This document shows, piece after piece, positions 57,401-64,000 of a stretch of 64,000 nucleotides of DNA. Origin of the DNA: Lachnospiraceae bacterium (GTDB taxonomy: Bacteria; Bacillota; Clostridia; Lachnospirales; Lachnospiraceae); assembly GCA_910575155.1 (NCBI GenBank), contig CAJTDX010000012.1, forward strand, positions 1 to 64,000, written 5' to 3'. A program made the translations under genes and the position numbers. Each line of letters starts with the position of its first letter. Within the stretch, counting starts at the first letter, position 1. Below the pieces are notes generated by a model that did no database searches, was not told the origin of the DNA, and worked only from the letters and a program-made list of their open reading frames with translations.

Positions 57401-57825
57401 TTACCGGAAAGGGATCGTATACAGGAACAGTTACTAAGAATTTTACCATTACTAAACCAGATTCTGCAAAACCAGACACAACAAAACCAGAAGTGAAAGA
57501 ACTGTCGAAATGTACAATAACATTAAGTTCTTCCTCCTATATTTATGACGGAAAACCAAAGACACCGACCGTCATTGTCAAAGATGGAAACAAAACTCTG
57601 GCAGAAAACAAGGATTACACTTTCTATTATAAAAATAATACCAATGCCGGCACCGCGGAACTAACTGTTACAGGAAAAGGAACTTACAAAGGAGAAGTAA
57701 CAAAATTCTTTACTATTACAATCAAAACAGGCACGTTCCATAAATCCGGCTCATATCAGTATAAAGTCACAGATACATCTGCGGTGTCCATAACCGGGAT
57801 AAAAAATAGTAAAGTAAAAAAGTAA
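54463..57825 (+). CDS. CAP-domain surface protein with tandem repeats (frameshifted before its LRR tail)
   Basis: 1120 residues; GGAGAATTATA precedes the ATG. Signal peptide (about 1-31, cleavage near VSA-MTT). CAP/SCP domain (about 60-225: SADLERIARIRAAEGG, SGHNR, YNGIFSSAENLAYNRG, TGHYTSMINPNYTYVGLG). A Big_2-like Ig domain (about 245-320), a Cys-rich segment (CGHTKELLSSTLPTC), another Big_2-like domain, then seven repeats of about 84 residues each beginning with an SxCxI strand and containing YxFDGxPKTPxVTVKDG. No LPxTG. It stops at a TAA created by a one-base loss in an A-tract (57,816-57,821); a BspA-type LRR tail follows in another frame. Likely a secreted or wall-attached adhesin. Confidence 0.8.
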   Translation: MKKKRILAWITAASICLTSFIAPYPAKTVSAMTTLETNVTTASEDCTMLGVYGSYYSQAQDGLDRINAIRKEACEDGNVPDPRQPGRTLTSADYVPIKWSADLERIARIRAAEGGLAFGFLASGHNRLNGKGTFSISYNGIFSSAENLAYNRGTSMVSGIDQWYSEKSDWVNQTANAVTGHYTSMINPNYTYVGLGDFYTEESSYPNTLAGEFSASSQNLDQTMQDAPADVMQKIEVKNSYIKGHTLDGITTIYTDKTTVLTPKASLENGSKSHKLWTLDPVTYTSSNTEAATVTDDGVVTGRKNGETVITAQSNGNVLAGTTITVKCGHTKELLSSTLPTCTTEGSKIYRCDTCGESIEQKIPKAAHNYIYGDADSEGYRTGVCSVCQDTLKIIPPTTYKLWWRNSTSDSGSYSSLFPGSNPVNSIIYCWINEVDGDKDYQDMIIQSSDESVISVPETVMPNSANNQLHVLAPGITTLTIYPKYNPALSKTLTVRIGDSQSVDLSTADIELSQLSYIYTGKACTPDVSVSYHDVLLKAGTDYTVTYENNTEIGTATVIITGAGIFSGSIRRNFTITDASNPDPETKNISDCIITVFPDSFVFDGSPKTPNVTVKDGDKYLTNDIDFSLSYSDNINVGTANVIVTGKGAYTGTVTKNFTITDASNPDPETKPISDCIITLSPDSFVFDGSPKTPNVTVKDGDKYLTNDIDFSLSYSDNINVGTANVIVTGKGAYTGTVTKNFTITDASNPDPETKPISDCIITLSPDSFVFDGSPKTPDVTVKDGDKYLTNNIDFSLSFSDNINVGTANVIVTGKGSYSGTTTKTFTITDASNPDPETKPISDCIITLSPDSFVFDGTPKTPDVTVKDGDKYLTNNIDFSLSYSDNINVGTANVIVTGKGSYSGTTTKTFTITNASNPDPETKPISDCLITITPGSYIFDGAPKTPNVTVKDGDKTLTKDIDFSLSYSDNINVGTAKIIITGKGSYTGTVTKNFTITKPDSAKPDTTKPEVKELSKCTITLSSSSYIYDGKPKTPTVIVKDGNKTLAENKDYTFYYKNNTNAGTAELTVTGKGTYKGEVTKFFTITIKTGTFHKSGSYQYKVTDTSAVSITGIKNSKVKK
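56218..57477 (+). repeat. Five 252-bp tandem repeats in the surface protein gene
   Basis: Units start near 56,218, 56,470, 56,722, 56,974 and 57,226, exactly 252 bases (84 codons) apart; the first four are nearly identical at DNA level and the fifth is more diverged. Weaker units flank them (about 55,966 and 57,490). Recent expansion by unequal recombination is likely. Confidence 0.85.
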
Positions 57826-58217
57826 AAGTTCCCAAAACAGTGAATATTGGCGGGAAAACTTTTAAAGTAACCGCTATCTCCGAGAATGCGTTCAAGAACA
57901 ACAAACAAATCACAAACATTCAGATTGGAGATCATGTAAAGACTATTGGTAAATCCGCGTTTGAAAAATGCTCAAAAGTTACCACAATAAACCTTGGAAC
58001 GGGCGTTACAGAACTCGGCAGCAATGCGTTCAAAAACTGCAAGAAACTGAATACTATAACCATAAAATCCACGAAACTGCAAAAAGTTGGAAAAAATGCA
58101 CTGAAAGGAATCAAGGCTGCTGCAAAAATAAAGGTACCTGCCAGAAAACTGCAAAAATATAAGAAGTTGTTCAAAAATAAGGGGCAGGGAAAAAGAGTGA
58201 AGATTCTAAAACAGTAA
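57826..58217 (+). pseudogene. LRR_5 (BspA-like) tail cut off by frameshift
   Basis: In the +1 frame directly after the stop of the surface protein: KVPKTVNIGGKTFKVTAISENAF, then leucine-rich repeats IGDHVKTIGKSAFEKC and LGSNAFKNCKKLNTITI, ending VKILKQ. No start codon or ribosome site fits. Adding one A to the A6 tract at 57,816-57,821 joins both parts into one protein of about 1,250 residues. Reflects a real mutation, phase variation or a sequencing error. Confidence 0.75.
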
Positions 58218-58320
58218 TTCGATGTATCTGAAATGATTAAAGCGACATATTTGCATGACAGTTATTTTTTACTCTGGCTGCAGCGCATAGTTTTTTGATG
58301 ATCAGAAAAGGAGATGTCTC

Positions 58321-58857
58321 ATGAACAAACTAATTTTATATATTGCGATGTCTTTAGACGGATATATTGCTGAAAAAGATGGTACTATCAGTTTTTTAGA
58401 CGAAACGCCAAGTCCTTCGCCTGATCTTGGTTATGAAAATTTCTACAATTCCTTACAGGCGATTATACTTGGAGGAAAAACATATCGTCAAATAAAAAAT
58501 GAGCTTTCACCTGACGAATGGCCCTATGAGGGAATGGCCTGCTACGTATGCACACGTCAGCAGCACCAACATGATCCGAACGTCCAATTCACATCCTTAC
58601 CGCCAGGTCGGCAGTTACTGGATTTAATTTCCGAGAAACACTCCGGAAATATTTGGCTTATGGGTGGAGGAGAGATCATCCGTTGTTTTATGTGCGAGAA
58701 TCTGATTGATACATATTACATTTACATTTTGCCAACTGTCCTTGGAAGCGGAATCCCACTTTTCCCCGCAGGATTCCCCAAAACCAATCTTAAATTAGAA
58801 AGCTGCAAAAATATCGGGGAAGTTGTTGAACTGATTTACCAGAAGAATACTTATTGA
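58321..58857 (+). CDS. DHFR/RibD C-terminal-fold reductase
   Basis: 178 residues, GGAG 8 bases upstream. Matches the YyaP/YwjB-type dihydrofolate-reductase-like family: LYIAMSLDGYIAEKDGTISFL at the start, ILGGKTYRQI (about 50-59), IWLMGGGEIIRCFM (about 115-128, NADPH loop) and LPTVLGSGIPLFP. Probably an NADPH reductase of unknown substrate rather than the housekeeping DHFR. Confidence 0.85.
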   Translation: MNKLILYIAMSLDGYIAEKDGTISFLDETPSPSPDLGYENFYNSLQAIILGGKTYRQIKNELSPDEWPYEGMACYVCTRQQHQHDPNVQFTSLPPGRQLLDLISEKHSGNIWLMGGGEIIRCFMCENLIDTYYIYILPTVLGSGIPLFPAGFPKTNLKLESCKNIGEVVELIYQKNTY

Positions 58858-58895
58858 GGCTGACACGGCGCTGTATATACGCCTTGTCCCCTGAT

Positions 58896-58948
58896 GAAAA
58901 CCGTCCTGCGCTTGCGGCTTCACGTCACGCAATCACAAGACGGTTTTC
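58896..58948 (+). terminator. Inverted repeat after the reductase gene
   Basis: GAAAACCGTC (58896-58905) pairs perfectly with GACGGTTTTC (58939-58948) over a 33-base loop; between two convergent genes it may terminate both. Confidence 0.45.
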
Positions 58949-58952
58949 CTGC

Positions 58953-59543
58953 TTACGGATTTGTTCCGCTGTTATCTGTCTTTTTTCTCATAATAAAAAA
59001 CCACCCCTGTTTTCTATAAAGTTCAAATCCATATTCTTCATAGAGTCTGACTGGTCCTCTGTATTGATAAGTCCGCTTCGTATCTGAAAACGGATACCCT
59101 TCAACAAACAAGTATCCCTCTTCTTTTGCATCTGCCAGGAACCTTTCCATGACAATTTTTGCGATTCCTTTTCCACGGTAAGCCGGAGCAATATCCATAC
59201 AGTATAAAACCTTTATATTTCCCTTTTCAATCTTATCTGTCAAAAATTCTTCGTCTGCACACACCGGACCATAATCGAACTTATCACCGGCATTACACCA
59301 TCCAATAACCCGATCGCCTTCGTAAATAAGATAGCCCGTCATAATGCCCTGTCGGACAAGCTCTTTTGCTTTCCGCCGTCGATCTTCTTTTCGAACGCAC
59401 TTCTCATCTTCTTCTTTGCTCAGATGGCTCTGTAGACAATAACAGGCAGACCATTCTTCGTGATCTGAAAATGCATCATTATCAAAATAATATAAAAAAT
59501 CATCCTCCATTTCGGGTGTCAGTTTCTTTATACAAATATCCAT
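58953..59543 (-). CDS. GNAT acetyltransferase (chromosomal)
   Basis: 196 residues; GGAG before the ATG. IAPAYRGKGIAKIVMERFL (about 119-137) is the acetyl-CoA loop; LYEEYGFELYRKQGWFFIMRK the usual end. The N-terminal CYCLQSHLSKEEDE section suits the aminoglycoside or small-molecule acetyltransferase-like subgroup, but the substrate is unknown. Confidence 0.82.
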   Translation of the reverse strand: MDICIKKLTPEMEDDFLYYFDNDAFSDHEEWSACYCLQSHLSKEEDEKCVRKEDRRRKAKELVRQGIMTGYLIYEGDRVIGWCNAGDKFDYGPVCADEEFLTDKIEKGNIKVLYCMDIAPAYRGKGIAKIVMERFLADAKEEGYLFVEGYPFSDTKRTYQYRGPVRLYEEYGFELYRKQGWFFIMRKKTDNSGTNP

Positions 59544-59679
59544 ATCTATCTCCTTTTGTTCTCTGTCGCAGACTTCTTAAATTTAAAACGCAATTATTCT
59601 GTCTGGCAGTTGAAGCCAGATATGCTCATCATACATATACCCCTGACAACATGGACTGCCAGCATATTACCATTATTTT

Positions 59680-59732
59680 AAAAAATGCCTTTTGGCAAGA
59701 ATAAATATCAAACTTACCAAAAGGCGTTTTTT
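59680..59732. terminator. Bidirectional terminator
   Basis: AAAATGCCTTTTGG (about 59,680) pairs with CCAAAAGGCGTTTTTT (59,716-59,731); T-rich on both strands. It ends the Cys/His-repeat gene. Confidence 0.65.
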
Positions 59733-59734
59733 AT

Positions 59735-60364
59735 TTAATAACAATTTACTGTTGAATGACCGTAATAGTAATCTCCATGATGTTTATGTCTTTTGGTCTT
59801 TTTGCAGTTTGGAACTGTACACTGACTATAGGTTGTGCTTCCATTGGAATGACCATAATAACGTTTCCCATTATGGACATGTTTCTTTGTCCTGCTGCAG
59901 CCCGCTACTGTACACTGACTGTAAGTAATATAATTGCTTGAATGTCCATAATAATATGTTCCGTTATGTCTGTGTCTCTTCGTCCTGCTGCAGCCTGATA
60001 CCGTACACTGACTGTATACCCTGCGTCCATTGGAATGGCCGCAATAATAGCTGCCATTGTGAGCATGAGTTCCTGTCTTCCTGCAGTTCTGCACTGTGCA
60101 TTGACTGTAGGTCACGCAGACGCCGGAATGTCCCTCATAGTAAGTTGATCCATGACGATGCTCTCCTGTATGGCTGCACCCCGACTGATGACAGGGAGTA
60201 TACGGCGCGCTTGGCGCATTTGGCGCACTTGGCACATTTTGATAATGATGTCCGCCGCCACCTCCGCCATGCCCGTGACCATGTGCCATAGCCGCTGACG
60301 GATTCAGCAGAACAGTTATGGCAACAGCAAAAATAAAAATGTTCCTTCTCAATTTGTTTTTCAT
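59735..60364 (-). CDS. Secreted Cys/His tandem-repeat protein, unknown
   Basis: 209 residues from the ATG at 60,364 (GGAGGG just upstream; longer start disfavoured). Signal peptide about 1-28 (FIFAVAITVLLNPSAAMA), then a His/Gly stretch (HGHGHGGGGGGHH). Five repeats of about 31 residues follow, each with C-x4-C-x5-H-x-H and a closing YxGHS (for example YSQCTVSGCSRTKRHRH). Conserved Cys and His spacing suggests metal binding or disulfides. No family recognised; no neighbour explains it. Confidence 0.6.
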   Translation of the reverse strand: MKNKLRRNIFIFAVAITVLLNPSAAMAHGHGHGGGGGGHHYQNVPSAPNAPSAPYTPCHQSGCSHTGEHRHGSTYYEGHSGVCVTYSQCTVQNCRKTGTHAHNGSYYCGHSNGRRVYSQCTVSGCSRTKRHRHNGTYYYGHSSNYITYSQCTVAGCSRTKKHVHNGKRYYGHSNGSTTYSQCTVPNCKKTKRHKHHGDYYYGHSTVNCY

Positions 60365-60539
60365 TTTACCCTCCATTTCTCTTCACTGCCAACTTGCTAT
60401 CATAACTGTAACATAGTAATATATATCTTTCAATAGCGCTTTCCAGAATAATGAAAATAATGTTTACAAATTATTACAAAAAGTGTCATAATTTGACCCG
60501 CTCGATTGTTACTATATTGGAGTATAATTTATATATATT

Positions 60540-60585
60540 GAGCTGTCGCACAAAGTAATTCGTGCGCAGCTCATTTTTTATATCA
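60540..60585 (+). terminator. Intrinsic terminator
   Basis: GAGCTGTCGCAC pairs with GTGCGCAGCTC (small bulge), followed by ATTTTTTAT. TATAAT at about 60,523 is close upstream; any transcript would be very short. The remaining 60,377-60,706 shows nothing else. Confidence 0.5.
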
Positions 60586-60706
60586 AGAATACGTAAGTGT
60601 CAAACAAATTTTCTTTCCGCCAGCTTGCTGACATATTTTATTTGTAAGCCCGAGTGCATAACAAACCGAAAAGTCAAATAAATTCAACTTTCCGGTTTCA
60701 TCTTAA

Positions 60707-62113
60707 TTATCCCAGGACAACTGCCCCTAAAATATTACCTTTCTGTTCTCTTGTCAGATTAATTTCATTATATATTTCATCGTAAATAGATTGTCCTTTC
60801 TGTTCCACGAACAGGATCGTTCCTGTCTCAATGCCAGCCTGCAGAGAAGCGGCGTCATACGTAATATTTTCTCCTTCTTTCACCTCGATCTTCTGAGCAG
60901 ACAGCTCTTTCTTAATCCTGTCTAAAACAGCGGTATCTATCTTTTCATATTCACTTCCTGTCATATATATGCAGTCTATCCCTTGCTGTCTGCAGGAAAG
61001 CGCAATATTTGCAGATACAACTTTAATTTGCTTTTCTACTGTGAGATTTTTCTTTCTCCTATTTTTTACTTTCAATATCATTTTATCAATTACAGATAAA
61101 AAACGCTTTTTCTCTGTCGACAAGTTGACTTCTCCCAAAAGCCGAATCCCATACATACTGCGAATTTCTTCCGCATTCTGGAGTCTGGCAGTAAACAGCA
61201 TCCGGCAGGCAATCCAAGCGCATGCCAGGAAAATTCCTGCAAAAGCTCCCAGTATCAAAAACTTAATGCTAAATCCTGGCGCTTCTTCCGTTTCCTCTTT
61301 CTCGCCCCTTATTTCTTCGATATCAGAGTTAAAAACAGCCAGCTGCTCGGGTGTCATCCCGGCTTTCAAGGTCTGCAGCTGCGTTTTTAAGGTTGAAACA
61401 TTGCTCGCCATATTGTTCTTTTTTTCAATAAGTGTAGAATCTACAATCATATTCTGAGATTCACTGATTAATTCTAATTTATGAGATCCGACCTCCTGTA
61501 ATTCTGAGGATTTTTGTTCCAACAATGATTTTATTACATTTGAAATATCCTGCAGCTTGTCTGTATCCTGATAACTGAAACTTATATAAAGCGTCTCAGA
61601 TATCTGTGATACCTGCAATAATTCCTTAAAATCTCCTTTGGTAATGGAAAGTCCTGCTTCCTCAATTACTTTCTGCGCCAGATCTCCACTGTTAATATAG
61701 TTATTGTATAGCGTAGTGACTTTATCTGTATAATCACGTTTACTGTCTTTCGTATAATTGATAATATAGTCAGATTTTATATAATACTGTATTTCCAAAA
61801 CAGGTTTTTCATATGCATTAATCTGCATCAACGCTGAATTTTCCATATATTTCTCAGTATCGTCTATTCGGATCTGCATCTGCTCTGCATCTGACAACTT
61901 CTCAAGTTCTTCCTTCTCCAATTCCTCTCTTATTTCTTCCACATCAATATTCTGTGAGGCCTGATAGCTTCTGGAACTTAAAAAATATTTCATGCCGCCA
62001 AGTAATAATGCAAAAATAATACCAAGGCAGATAATTTGTCTCCATCCTAACAGAATATTCCAAAATAAATCCATTAAATTTATTTCCCGTTCCACTCTCT
62101 CCTGTGCTTCCAT
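60707..62113 (-). CDS. Wzz/CpsC-like polysaccharide chain-length protein with degenerate kinase domain
   Basis: 468 residues from the ATG at 62,113 (GGAGG 8 bases upstream). Wzz N-terminus with membrane helix at about 20-42, long periplasm-side coiled-coil part, second helix about 283-305 (FLILGAFAGIFLACAWIACRMLF in full protein). The cytosolic C-terminus (about 345-468) resembles a BY-kinase/CpsD fold (ANIALSCRQQGIDCIYMTG, GTILFVEQKG, NILGAVVLG) but has no Walker A loop, so kinase activity is unlikely. Role in capsule or exopolysaccharide assembly. No other capsule gene lies nearby. Confidence 0.7.
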   Translation of the reverse strand: MEAQERVEREINLMDLFWNILLGWRQIICLGIIFALLLGGMKYFLSSRSYQASQNIDVEEIREELEKEELEKLSDAEQMQIRIDDTEKYMENSALMQINAYEKPVLEIQYYIKSDYIINYTKDSKRDYTDKVTTLYNNYINSGDLAQKVIEEAGLSITKGDFKELLQVSQISETLYISFSYQDTDKLQDISNVIKSLLEQKSSELQEVGSHKLELISESQNMIVDSTLIEKKNNMASNVSTLKTQLQTLKAGMTPEQLAVFNSDIEEIRGEKEETEEAPGFSIKFLILGAFAGIFLACAWIACRMLFTARLQNAEEIRSMYGIRLLGEVNLSTEKKRFLSVIDKMILKVKNRRKKNLTVEKQIKVVSANIALSCRQQGIDCIYMTGSEYEKIDTAVLDRIKKELSAQKIEVKEGENITYDAASLQAGIETGTILFVEQKGQSIYDEIYNEINLTREQKGNILGAVVLG

Positions 62114-62447
62114 TAAAACTTCCTCCATACCATTTTCTCATAGCTACATTTTTATGCCGGATAATTTTCTTTCCACATTACATGGTATCTAATAATTTGT
62201 ATTCTGTCAAGTTCTCAATAACTTCAGTTTCTATACTTTTATCCATGATTTCTTGATTCAGTGCTGCACATAATAGACAACTTTCAAAATATTTCCAAAA
62301 TATACGGAATCTCATTGCTTTTTGATACAAAATAGCATTCTGTTGTTATCTGCTGCCTAACATTGTTTACATCATACTGACATATGAAACATAAAGCATC
62401 GGATTCCTGTGTATTTATTAAGATGATTCTACTGTCAGAATGGCTCA

Positions 62448-63995
62448 CTATTTATCTATCTTATTATATTTTGTTTCTGACAGATACTTATTTCCATCTT
62501 TTAGAAAACTAAGCGCGATCAATAAAATGACAATTCCAATTGGAAATGCAGAAACAATACTCACACTTTGTAAATTACTCATTGAACTTTCCGCAAAAAT
62601 CAACATAATTGGCAAAACAATTAATAAAATACACCACATGAACTGAATCCTCTGATCCGGTTGACCATCTTTACTCAAACTATAATAACTATAACACGAT
62701 GCCGTTAATGCTATAGAATCGAAAGAAGTAGCATAAAATGCCATCATTGTTAATAAAACAATAACCAGCACAAGAGGTGCGCATGGCATTGTTTTAATTA
62801 TTGAAACAATCAGTTCATACAAATCTCCTGTCTGATTGTATTGAGCCACGTAATCTTTCACACCACTAACCTGCATTTTCATAGAATAATTGCCAAGAAT
62901 AATAAAACTGATCACTGTGGAACCCACGCCAAATACATAACCTCCGAGAATTGTTTGACGAATGGATCTGCCGCGCGAAATACTGCCAATAAAAAATGGC
63001 GCCGCCACACACCATACCATCCAATATGCCCAATAATAAATCGTCCAGTTTTGTGGAAAATTTGACGTTCTTAAAGGATCAGAATATGTAGACAATTCAA
63101 AAAAATTCTGTACCACTTTCCCAAAAGAAGTAATTCCTGTTTCAACAATATAACCCGCATCATTACTGAAAAAGAGTACAAACGCTATCAAACCAAAAAA
63201 CATATAAATGCAGACTTTGGCTAATATGCTGATTCCTTTGAATCCATGAAGCAGAGAATATGTATAAACACAACAGGTAACAATCAAAATAATAATCGTA
63301 ATGATATCACGGTCAGTCTGAATATGAAATAATTCTTCAATAATAGAAGCCATAAGAGGCGTTGCCACACTAAACGTTGTTGCTGTTCCTGCTAAAAGAG
63401 CAAACACGGCCAGCAGATCAATCACTCTTCCGGGAAAACCGTCCGTATATGCTCCCAAAATTGGACGGCATGCCTCTGAATATTTTTGCCTGTTCCTCTT
63501 ACGAACATGAAGCATAAATCCAAAAGCAGCGGCTAACACCAAATAAAATCCCCATGGAATAAAACTCCAATGAAAAAGCGGATACACGCCTGCCCATTCT
63601 TGAATACTACCCATTTCAGCAAGATGAGGATCAGAGGCATAAAGAATCCATTCTGAAAATGAATAAAACAGAATATCTGCCGCCAGACCGCAGGTAAACA
63701 TCATACATCCCCAGGAAAAAAAGGAGTACTTTGGTTTCTCATCTGGCTCTCCAAGAATAATAGTTCCGTATTTTGAACCTGCAATAAATAATGATAATAA
63801 GAAAATAAAAAGACCAAGCACTAAATAATAAATGCCAAATGTATCCCCAAAAAAGAAGCGTACCTGACTTAAAATCATATTTGATTCTTCTTGTTTAAAG
63901 AAAAATACTATACATAAAAGCAGAACAATTACCAATGGAACAATAGTAATCATCCAGTCAATTTTATTACTTTCCTGCGATGTTTTTTTATTCAT
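62448..63995 (-). CDS. BCCT-family transporter
   Basis: 515 residues with about 12 membrane helices. Betaine/carnitine/choline transporter family: GLAADILFYSFSEWIL, GWxxFHWSFIPW-type motif (YPLFHWSFIPWGFYLV), and the substrate-site helix TIYYWAYWMVWCVAAPFFIGSISRGRSI. Probably takes up quaternary amines (choline, carnitine or betaine) by ion coupling or exchange. Complete start at 63,995. The 62,114-62,447 gap holds no recognisable feature. Confidence 0.88.
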   Translation of the reverse strand: MNKKTSQESNKIDWMITIVPLVIVLLLCIVFFFKQEESNMILSQVRFFFGDTFGIYYLVLGLFIFLLSLFIAGSKYGTIILGEPDEKPKYSFFSWGCMMFTCGLAADILFYSFSEWILYASDPHLAEMGSIQEWAGVYPLFHWSFIPWGFYLVLAAAFGFMLHVRKRNRQKYSEACRPILGAYTDGFPGRVIDLLAVFALLAGTATTFSVATPLMASIIEELFHIQTDRDIITIIILIVTCCVYTYSLLHGFKGISILAKVCIYMFFGLIAFVLFFSNDAGYIVETGITSFGKVVQNFFELSTYSDPLRTSNFPQNWTIYYWAYWMVWCVAAPFFIGSISRGRSIRQTILGGYVFGVGSTVISFIILGNYSMKMQVSGVKDYVAQYNQTGDLYELIVSIIKTMPCAPLVLVIVLLTMMAFYATSFDSIALTASCYSYYSLSKDGQPDQRIQFMWCILLIVLPIMLIFAESSMSNLQSVSIVSAFPIGIVILLIALSFLKDGNKYLSETKYNKIDK

Positions 63996-64000
63996 TCGGT

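Noticed and set aside
56218-57477. Possible CRISPR-like array
   Set aside because: Repeats are 252 bases long, contiguous and in frame with no spacers; they encode protein repeats.

Overview
The window fits a spore-forming, low-GC Gram-positive gut anaerobe, most likely Lachnospiraceae. The evidence is a chromosomal backbone (about 47.0-64.0 kb) with guaA, a T-box-controlled leuA, spoIIID, a chemoreceptor, a repetitive surface protein, a Wzz-like capsule protein and a BCCT transporter, next to mobile DNA typical of Clostridia (TnpV/TnpW/TnpX proteins, MobV relaxases). I saw no rRNA or tRNA gene and no CRISPR array.

The left 47 kb is a tandem array of three integrative mobilizable elements (IMEs) stacked at the 3' end of guaA. 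Element A (1 to 17,670, left end outside the window) and element C (36,935-47,015) are close relatives sharing tnpV, a MobV relaxase with oriT, a RepA-like ATPase, a MobC-like protein, a tyrosine integrase, an excisionase and a divergent XRE regulator. Element B (17,662-36,943) has the same plan but a diverged integrase and carries primase, VapE-type helicase and ParM/ParR-like genes. Att copies lie at 17,644-17,670, 36,932-36,943 and 46,989-47,015. Paired repeats (GTTATC type for A/C, GTACCC type for B) flank them at matching distances on both sides, as expected for integrase arm sites.

Element A is split just after its oriT by a second, unrelated IME (about 1.98-13.9 kb) with a TnpX-type serine recombinase, MobP relaxase, MobC and TnpW. 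This nested element holds decayed or small defence-like genes: a SymE-like toxin, a HEPN protein, a type III toxin-antitoxin remnant (RNA repeats, terminator, truncated ToxN/AbiQ-like toxin), paired XRE regulators, an IS110-family insertion, a 129-bp MITE-like element and a candidate structured small RNA.

Element B carries a defence island: a type I restriction-modification operon (hsdM-hsdS-KAP NTPase-hsdR) with an HTH regulator, followed by a protein with cyclase-like motifs and an AlbA/Schlafen-type ATPase-domain protein. Element C carries a KilA-N protein, a membrane protein, three GNAT acetyltransferases, a metallo-beta-lactamase-fold hydrolase and a pyridoxamine-oxidase-fold protein.

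The most unusual chromosomal gene is a 2-isopropylmalate synthase fused to a C-terminal AraC-type DNA-binding domain and preceded by a T-box leader with a Leu (CTG) codon at the specifier position. Other notable items are a secreted protein with five Cys/His repeats and a CAP-domain surface protein with 252-bp repeats whose LRR tail is cut off by a one-base frameshift. Functions are inferred from motifs and context; no database search was run.
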